Assembly: GCA_002788865.1 (NCBI GenBank)
Contig: PFSC01000154.1
Span: forward strand, 1 to 9,395
Direction: 5' to 3'
DNA length: 9,395 bases
Origin: Candidatus Roizmanbacteria bacterium CG_4_9_14_0_2_um_filter_39_13
Lineage (GTDB): Bacteria; Patescibacteriota; Microgenomatia; UBA1406; GWC2-37-13
Shown here: one piece after another, positions 4,827 through 9,395 of the stretch
Layout of the letters: every line of letters starts with the position of its first letter
Position numbering within the stretch: the first letter of the stretch is position 1
The notes under the pieces: generated by a model
What the model was told of the DNA's origin: nothing
Seen by the model: only the letters and a program-made list of their open reading frames with translations
The model's database searches: none
Made by a program: the position numbers and the translations under genes

Positions 4827-6263
4827 ATGAAGATCGTCATGAAAAAATTGCACTTCTTTCACAATCTTCTTTCTGATAGAAATATCCATATTGCCGCAAT
4901 CGCCATGTGTGCACTTTATGCCCTCGCTGGAATTCTCATCAACCTGAATCGCTTCTGGCAGTTTGATCTCGGGTATTATGATTTTGGTTTTTTTGATAGG
5001 CCAATCTGGGAATTAGCTCATTTTAAGGTTCCCATCATTGATCATTTCATAGTCGGTGGAAAAATAAGTCTTGCGGATCATTTTAACCCGTCTATTTTTC
5101 TCCTTACACCCATTTACTGGTTTACGGATCGAAGCGAAGCACTTCTTATTGTACCGAGCATTGCGATAGGACTTAGCGGATATATCATTTACAAGACAGG
5201 GTTAAAAATACTTAAAAATTCTGTACTATCATGTGCCGTTGTTGGGGTGTATTTTCTTTATTTGGGTACTCAAAATGCCATGTACTCCGATTTTCATGAA
5301 CTTACCGTGGCTTCGGCAGCATTTGCCGCTACATACTGGGCAATAATAATAAAATCAAAGAAGTGGTTTATCATATTCTTAATACTGTCACTTGGCTTTA
5401 AGGAAAGCTTATTTATTTTTGGATTTTCGACAGGTTTTTTCGTCTTTTTTTACAATAAATGGAGACGGCTGGGGATTTTCACAATGCTCTTTTCATTAAT
5501 ATGGGGAATATTTGTTCTTAAATATGTCCTACCAAGTCTGTCGGGAGTAGGGTATATAACCCCCATAAATCTTCCAAATGAACCAGGAAAAATACTCTCT
5601 CACCTTTTCACTCCGCCGATCAAAATGGAGACAATCGTTCGTTCGTTCTTGAATTTTTCATTTTTACCTCTATTGTCACCATCGCTTCTTCCACACATTT
5701 TCCTCAATTTTGCAAGTAGATTCCTCACATCAGGATCCACAAGGTGGGATTTAGGACTTCATTACAATGCAGAGATCGCTCCCACGTTTGCCATAGCAAC
5801 CCTCATAGGTATGAAAAATGTGAGCAAAAAGTACATTCAGAAATTTGAAATCCTCATTGCAGGATTTATCCTACTACTAAGCTTTGTTCTCAACTTATAT
5901 ATTTACAAAGGGCCACTTATCCTTACCGTGCATCCTGCTTTTTACCAGCACACTTCTGACTTTGAATTTCTGAGAGATCTCGTATCACAGGTACCAATCG
6001 ATGCCACCGTCTCTGCGCAAAACAATCTTGCATCATACTTTCTCCACCATAAAGAAATTTGGATTCTGAGAGATACCTATACAGAACACGATCCAGAGTA
6101 CATAGTTATTGATATGAGAGAGGGGCAGAATCCAAGCGGTCTCCTTGGGATCGACAATAAAGAAACCCTTTTCGAGAATCTTTCGAGCGACAACAAGTAT
6201 GAAGTTTTTTATAATGTTGGGGATCAGTATGTATTTAGAAGAAATCGTAGCTTCAAAAATTGA
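4827..6263 (+). CDS. DUF2079 multi-spanning membrane protein, glycosyltransferase-like
   Basis: This 478-aa protein (from the ATG at 4827) fits DUF2079, a family of membrane proteins that resembles GT-C/ArnT-like glycosyltransferases; activity has not been shown to my knowledge. Family-like features in order are FDLG at 46-49 and the acidic YYDFGFFDRPIW, DHF at 84-86, FHE at 156-158 before two membrane segments, LGFKES around 189-194, and LHYNAEIAP at 311-319. About nine hydrophobic segments are followed from residue 375 by a soluble C-terminal part (ATVSAQNNLASYFLHHKEIW) that also recurs in the family. The frame is open upstream to a TTG at 4812, but the ATG at 4827 gives the natural Lys-rich start; the ATG at 4839 is also possible. 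It starts 48 nt after dipZ and ends in TGA. A role in transferring sugar from a lipid carrier to surface glycans is only a guess from fold similarity. Confidence 0.82.
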   Translation: MKIVMKKLHFFHNLLSDRNIHIAAIAMCALYALAGILINLNRFWQFDLGYYDFGFFDRPIWELAHFKVPIIDHFIVGGKISLADHFNPSIFLLTPIYWFTDRSEALLIVPSIAIGLSGYIIYKTGLKILKNSVLSCAVVGVYFLYLGTQNAMYSDFHELTVASAAFAATYWAIIIKSKKWFIIFLILSLGFKESLFIFGFSTGFFVFFYNKWRRLGIFTMLFSLIWGIFVLKYVLPSLSGVGYITPINLPNEPGKILSHLFTPPIKMETIVRSFLNFSFLPLLSPSLLPHIFLNFASRFLTSGSTRWDLGLHYNAEIAPTFAIATLIGMKNVSKKYIQKFEILIAGFILLLSFVLNLYIYKGPLILTVHPAFYQHTSDFEFLRDLVSQVPIDATVSAQNNLASYFLHHKEIWILRDTYTEHDPEYIVIDMREGQNPSGLLGIDNKETLFENLSSDNKYEVFYNVGDQYVFRRNRSFKN

Positions 6264-6273
6264 GCAAACCCTC

Positions 6274-6301
6274 TTGCAAACCCACTTATACCTGCTACTA
6301 T
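6274..6301 (+). promoter_or_regulatory. Promoter with extended -10 for the radical SAM-EpmA operon
   Basis: The -35 is TTGCAA (6274-6279) and the -10 is TACTAT (6296-6301), 16 bp apart. A TG at 6293-6294 makes an extended -10 (TGCTACTAT). Transcription would start near 6308, about 20 nt before the ATG at 6328. It lies in the 64-nt gap after the DUF2079 stop and marks the start of a new transcription unit. Confidence 0.6.
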
Positions 6302-6327
6302 TCAAATTCACAACTTAAAAAATCATT

Positions 6328-7212
6328 ATGGATACAAACAATGCTCGCTATCAGAAACAGCTTAATCAAGTTCTTCGCCACCTGTATATCAATCCACTCG
6401 AAAAGTGTAATCTTAGATGCAAGATCTGCTATACCAAAAAAACCGACCCCATCCTAACTCAAAAGCAGATTCTCGATTTTATTGATCGGTATCAAAATGA
6501 GTACGATCTGCAAACTATTACGTTTTGTGGAGGGGAAGTTTTTGCTCTAAAATACTATACTGATCTGCTCAATATCCTTAACTCAAGGGGAATATTTACT
6601 CAAACGATCACCAATGGAACAATCGACCATCTTGACAAAATAGTTCTACCCAATTTGAACAATCTTATTGTATCAATAGACGGACTAGCGGAATATCACG
6701 ACTCAAATAGAGGTGCGGGAAACTTTCATAAAAGTATGCATTTTCTCAAAAAAGCACACAAACTAAACCTTCATACCGAAATTTTTAGCATCGTGACGAA
6801 GCAAAATATGGACCAAATAGATATTTTTGAAAATTACATGAGGCAAGAGCTTGGAAAAGTATCCATAACTTATCATCCTCGTAAACCCCCATCTTATTTG
6901 GCACACCATCCTATCTCAAACATTGAAGGCGAAATATCGGGCTTCGATTATCTGACAGATAGCGAACTTGTTCAAATCATGCAGACTCGAAATACATTTC
7001 CTCCAAAAGAACTCGGATGTTATCAAATATCTCTTGCTTCAACTGGAATAGTATACGGTTGTTGTGAGGGATTTAGACCTATAGGGAATATTGGTGACCC
7101 CATAGAAAAATTGGTTTACTCCCTCAGGAACCGTATTGGTGGACCGTGTCTTGGATGTAGCCAAACAGAGTTTATGTGTGGGATAAAACATATAATTAAT
7201 AAAATGAACTAA
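6328..7212 (+). CDS. Radical SAM protein with SPASM-like C-terminal cysteines
   Basis: This 294-aa enzyme carries the radical SAM signature CNLRCKIC (Cys27, Cys31, Cys34) that binds the 4Fe-4S cluster, the SAM-contacting motif FCGGE (66-70), and the barrel strands TITNGT (93-98) and LIVSIDG (113-119). The C-terminus holds six more cysteines (231, 245, 246, 274, 277, 284) in the arrangement C-x13-CC...C-x2-C-x6-C, around ASTGIVYGCCEGFRPIGNI. This resembles a shortened SPASM or Twitch domain binding an auxiliary cluster. SPASM enzymes often modify peptides or sugars. The motif is not the CxMYCRYC type of lysine 2,3-aminomutases, so it is not EpmB. Its stop is 1 nt before the start of the EpmA-like gene, so the two are translationally coupled and may act in one pathway. 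The substrate is unknown. Confidence 0.88.
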   Translation: MDTNNARYQKQLNQVLRHLYINPLEKCNLRCKICYTKKTDPILTQKQILDFIDRYQNEYDLQTITFCGGEVFALKYYTDLLNILNSRGIFTQTITNGTIDHLDKIVLPNLNNLIVSIDGLAEYHDSNRGAGNFHKSMHFLKKAHKLNLHTEIFSIVTKQNMDQIDIFENYMRQELGKVSITYHPRKPPSYLAHHPISNIEGEISGFDYLTDSELVQIMQTRNTFPPKELGCYQISLASTGIVYGCCEGFRPIGNIGDPIEKLVYSLRNRIGGPCLGCSQTEFMCGIKHIINKMN

Positions 7213-7213
7213 T

Positions 7214-8143
7214 ATGGAAAGTTATTTCATCAGGGAAAAAATAATCAAAATAGTACGAAATTTTTTTTATTCACGTGACTTTCATGAAGTGATTCCACCG
7301 ATTCTCAACTCCGCTCTGCCTCTTGAACCACATTTGAAACCATTCACCACAACCCATACCTTTGAAGATGCTAAAGAAGTTTTTTACCTACCAATGTCTC
7401 CTGAAAAAGGAATCAAGCAGATGATATCTCAAGGCATCGGAAACTGTTTTGCAATCTCTCAGTCTTTTCGCAATTATGAGCGGATTGGACCCCTTCATGC
7501 ACATGAATTTTTGATGCTTGAATGGTACCGAAAAGATGCGACATACAAAGACATCATGGCTGAGGTGGAGGTGCTTCTCGGTATTATAGACGCACAGATG
7601 TCACGTCATATGATGGTAAAAAACAAACACTTTCCTCGATTTTCTCTTGAACTTATTTTTGAAAAAATATGTGGTGAAAAGCTCAGTACTCTCGCGGCTA
7701 ATGACTCATTATTGAGAAAAATTGCAAAAGAAAAAGGTTTTACCGTTGAACGAAATACAACTTGGCAAGAACTCTATGATCAGCTATTTGTGAGTGAGAT
7801 TGAGCCGATATTACCTCAAGAGCCGCTGTTTCTTATTGATTTTCCTGCACGAATTTCTCCCCTTTGCACCGTACAAAAAAATAACCCATTCTTCGTAGAA
7901 CGGTTTGAACTATACATTCATGGCATTGAGTTGGCAAACGGGAATACTGAAAATACTGATACAAAATCCATCAGAGCTCAGTTTGAAAAGGAGCACAAGA
8001 CCACAAAAATGCCGATTGATGAAGCGTTTTTGGGATCGCTCGAACTGATGAAGGGACATACCTATGGAGGTGTCGGCTTAGGTATTGATCGGCTTGCAAT
8101 GATGTATGCCAAAAATGAGAGTATTCATTCTCATATTGTATAA
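7214..8143 (+). CDS. epmA: EpmA/GenX-type elongation factor P lysyl-transferase (LysRS paralogue)
   Basis: This 309-aa protein is the catalytic core of a class II lysyl-tRNA synthetase without the anticodon-binding domain, the hallmark of EpmA (325 aa in E. coli). Motif 2 is SFRNYER...HAHEFLMLEWYR (84-106), motif 3 is GVGLGIDRLAMM (286-297) with Arg293. The stretch ERFELYIHGIELANG (229-243), followed by DTKSIRAQFE, closely matches E. coli EpmA (ERFEVYYKGIELANG). Known EpmA activates (R)-beta-lysine made by EpmB and attaches it to a Lys of EF-P, which helps ribosomes pass polyproline stretches. No EpmB or EF-P gene lies in this window. The N-terminus is about 15 residues shorter than in E. coli. 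The ATG at 7214 overlaps nothing and follows the radical SAM stop by 1 nt. Acceptor and amino acid substrate need not be the same as in E. coli. Confidence 0.9.
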   Translation: MESYFIREKIIKIVRNFFYSRDFHEVIPPILNSALPLEPHLKPFTTTHTFEDAKEVFYLPMSPEKGIKQMISQGIGNCFAISQSFRNYERIGPLHAHEFLMLEWYRKDATYKDIMAEVEVLLGIIDAQMSRHMMVKNKHFPRFSLELIFEKICGEKLSTLAANDSLLRKIAKEKGFTVERNTTWQELYDQLFVSEIEPILPQEPLFLIDFPARISPLCTVQKNNPFFVERFELYIHGIELANGNTENTDTKSIRAQFEKEHKTTKMPIDEAFLGSLELMKGHTYGGVGLGIDRLAMMYAKNESIHSHIV

Positions 8144-8144
8144 T
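8139..8144 (+). promoter_or_regulatory. Possible -10 element (TATAAT) next to the EamA-like start
   Basis: The hexamer TATAAT is a perfect -10 consensus lying across the stop codon of epmA, 9 nt before the ATG at 8154. A start at about 8151 would leave a leader of only 2-3 nt. I see no matching -35, so it may be chance or an internal promoter. Confidence 0.3.
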
Positions 8145-8153
8145 GGAAATAAT

Positions 8154-8579
8154 ATGATCTACATCATTGCAGCAATGCTTTTATATACGGCCACAACACT
8201 GCTTGGTGCATACGCGTCACGTAATGCAGATAGTAGTCTTATCACCGCGATTATGAATATCATGTCTGCAGTTCTTCCTATTGCAATAATTATCCCTTAC
8301 GTATCGAAAATTAATATACACGATTCTAAATACGGTATTATTGCTGCAATTTTTGCCGGCGCTTCAATCGCACTGTTTACCTTGGCAATTAATAAAAGTT
8401 ATAGTCTTAATAAAGTGGGAATAGTTGCCCCCATTGTATTTGGGGGAGCAATATTTCTTTCAACAATCTTAAGTGCAATATTCTTTAAAGAAAAAGTCTC
8501 AATGTTGCAGAGTTTTGGACTTGCATTTCTGGGGATTGGATTTATCATTGTCACCTATGCCAGATGGGTGGGGAAGTAA
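8154..8579 (+). CDS. Half-size EamA/DMT-family membrane transporter
   Basis: This 141-aa protein has about five hydrophobic segments (2-18, 29-50, 60-79, 88-111, 118-137), which is one EamA unit instead of the two (ten segments) of most drug/metabolite transporters. The closing signature LSAIFFKEKVSMLQSFGLAFLGIGFIIV around 106-133, with FFKE followed by a Gly-rich last helix, is typical of EamA domains. It would need to work as a dimer. The frame is open further upstream to 8106, inside epmA, but the ATG at 8154 gives a clean hydrophobic start and is 10 nt after the epmA stop. It is probably in the radical SAM-epmA unit. The transported compound cannot be told from the sequence. Confidence 0.75.
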   Translation: MIYIIAAMLLYTATTLLGAYASRNADSSLITAIMNIMSAVLPIAIIIPYVSKINIHDSKYGIIAAIFAGASIALFTLAINKSYSLNKVGIVAPIVFGGAIFLSTILSAIFFKEKVSMLQSFGLAFLGIGFIIVTYARWVGK

Positions 8580-8581
8580 GG

Positions 8582-8587
8582 TACAAT
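8582..8587 (+). promoter_or_regulatory. Possible -10 element (TACAAT) next to the upp start
   Basis: TACAAT ends 6 nt before the ATG at 8594, the same spacing as the TATACT element before the DUF2079 gene, and predicts a leaderless transcript. No good -35 is visible 16-18 bp upstream. Confidence 0.35.
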
Positions 8588-8593
8588 AAATGT

Positions 8594-9235
8594 ATGAAAA
8601 ATGTTCACCCCTCAACACATCCACTTATTGCCCACAAACTTTCACTTCTTCGGGATGTCAATACAAAACCTAAACTCTTCCGGGAACTGATAAGTGAACT
8701 CTCTGCACTCCTTACTTACGAAGCCACAATGGATATGTCTACTGAAGAGATCAGAATCAAAACTCCCTTAGTAGAAACAACTACTCAGCACGTCGGTGAG
8801 AAAAGTGGCATTGTGCCAATTCTGAGAGCGGGTCTTGGCATGGTGGATGGTATTTTGAAATACTTACCAAATGCAAAAGTATTGCATATTGGACTGTATC
8901 GTGATGAAAAAACACTTCAGCCAATTGAATACTACAATAAATTAACGGAAACGTGCAGTATTGATCGCATATTTGTGATTGACCCCATGCTTGCAACCGG
9001 AGGATCAGTCACCGCAACGATAGATATTCTCAAAAAATGGGGAGCAAAGAAAATCACATTTATTGGAATCATTGCAGCACCAGAAGGCATAGCAGAAGTT
9101 CAAAAAAATCATCCTGACGTGCAGATATATGTTGCCGCAATTGACGAGCGCTTAACTACAAAAAACGACTCTTTTCCTCCCGGATATATTTTTCCCGGAC
9201 TGGGGGACGCCGGAGATCGACAGTTTGGGACATAA
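8594..9235 (+). CDS. upp: Uracil phosphoribosyltransferase
   Basis: This 213-aa enzyme matches UPRTase from end to end (E. coli Upp is 208 aa). It makes UMP from uracil and PRPP in the cytoplasm, the main uracil salvage step. Landmarks are LLTYEAT (39-45), VPILRAGLGMVDG (74-86), GLYRDEKTL (100-108), the PRPP-binding loop DPMLATGGS (130-138), AAPEGI (161-166) and the uracil-binding end YIFPGLGDAGDRQFG (198-212). Compared with E. coli there are about six extra residues before Gly197 (TTKNDSFPP), in a surface loop near the active site. The frame is open to a GTG at 8564 inside the previous gene, but the ATG at 8594 gives the normal family start (HPLIAHKLSLLR). Pyrimidine salvage fits an organism with limited biosynthesis. 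Confidence 0.95.
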   Translation: MKNVHPSTHPLIAHKLSLLRDVNTKPKLFRELISELSALLTYEATMDMSTEEIRIKTPLVETTTQHVGEKSGIVPILRAGLGMVDGILKYLPNAKVLHIGLYRDEKTLQPIEYYNKLTETCSIDRIFVIDPMLATGGSVTATIDILKKWGAKKITFIGIIAAPEGIAEVQKNHPDVQIYVAAIDERLTTKNDSFPPGYIFPGLGDAGDRQFGT

Positions 9236-9253
9236 AAATCCAAATTCTCTATT

Positions 9254-9394
9254 TTAAAACGATATTCCTGATGAAAGACAGGTCGGGGAATTATTACTTA
9301 CCTGATAACAGGTGGTGCTATTTTCAACAATCTCGGTTCCATTTTCTGGCTGCTCCCACAAAACAACTCTCCTGAGCGGATCATTTCCCTGAGC
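9254..9394 (-). CDS. Possible 3' end of a minus-strand gene cut by the window edge
   Basis: The minus strand has a frame open from the right edge for 46 codons to a TAA at 9254-9256, 18 nt beyond the upp stop, so it would be convergent with upp. The translated tail is Ser/Thr/Asn-rich with two Cys (ENSTTCYQVSNNSPTCLSSG) and matches no family I know. A 46-codon open frame is not rare by chance, so this is only a candidate. Otherwise the stretch 9236-9395 shows no clear promoter or terminator. Confidence 0.25.
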   Translation of the reverse strand, partial: AQGNDPLRRVVLWEQPENGTEIVENSTTCYQVSNNSPTCLSSGISF

Positions 9395-9395
9395 G

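Noticed and set aside
6260..6457. 65-codon plus-strand frame covering the DUF2079-radical SAM gap
   Set aside because: It overlaps the promoter and the radical SAM motif region in another frame and shows no family-like sequence.
6328..7212. Calling the radical SAM protein EpmB (lysine 2,3-aminomutase)
   Set aside because: Its cluster motif is CNLRCKIC, it lacks the CxMYCRYC-type motif of the KamA/EpmB family, and it has a SPASM-like Cys-rich end. Position next to epmA alone is not enough.
7214..8143. Lysyl-tRNA synthetase
   Set aside because: The anticodon-binding domain is missing and the C-terminal half follows EpmA (ERFELYIHGIELANG), so it is the EpmA paralogue and not a housekeeping synthetase.
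8564..8593. Upstream GTG start for upp inside the EamA-like gene
   Set aside because: It adds ten residues not found in UPRTases; the ATG at 8594 matches the family N-terminus.
9300..9313. ACCTG-ATAA-CAGGT as a terminator after upp
   Set aside because: The stem is only 5 bp, lies 65 nt after the stop and has no T run.

Overview
The window looks like the chromosome of a small-genome, AT-rich bacterium, most likely a member of the Candidate Phyla Radiation (Patescibacteria, Parcubacteria-like). This is inferred from the gene mix (a LexA plus NYN-domain pair, a compact XRE regulator plus DUF2178 membrane protein pair, a three-domain DipZ, a DUF2079 protein, a Met/Glu-rich small membrane protein), from the near absence of Shine-Dalgarno sequences, and from GC-rich perfect hairpins at gene ends. 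No marker gene fixes the taxon. One gene ends in TGA and no gene needs TGA to be read as an amino acid, so the standard bacterial code appears to apply and the UGA-glycine lineages (Gracilibacteria, Absconditabacteria) are unlikely.

Left part (1-850): a minus-strand unit in which tRNA-Ser(GGA) is followed 2 nt later by a TTG-started two-TM protein of unknown function. The last codons of that protein run through a perfect GC-rich hairpin. Its promoter diverges from that of lexA.

Region 814-1990: a strong promoter with an inverted repeat inside its spacer, then lexA and an NYN (PIN-like) nuclease 12 nt downstream, probably a two-gene SOS operon. Region 2056-2690: a 24-bp palindrome over a promoter, then an XRE regulator and a DUF2178 membrane protein, which looks like an autoregulated pair. 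Region 2701-4778: a Met/Glu-rich single-TM peptide (the only gene here with a clear Shine-Dalgarno sequence), a 13-bp-stem hairpin, and a full-length DipZ (CcdA membrane domain, CINC thioredoxin domain, C-terminal beta domain). Together they suggest extracytoplasmic thiol redox chemistry.

Right part (4827-9235): a DUF2079 multi-spanning membrane protein, then a new promoter and a tightly packed run: a radical SAM protein with extra C-terminal cysteines, an EpmA/GenX-type lysyl transferase (stop and start 1 nt apart), a half-size EamA-like transporter and uracil phosphoribosyltransferase (upp). The radical SAM-EpmA coupling is the most interesting point, because classical EF-P lysylation also pairs EpmA with a radical SAM enzyme (EpmB), yet this one is not of the EpmB/KamA type. 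The last 140 bases hold at most the 3' end of a minus-strand gene cut by the window edge. No CRISPR array, transposase or phage gene was seen.
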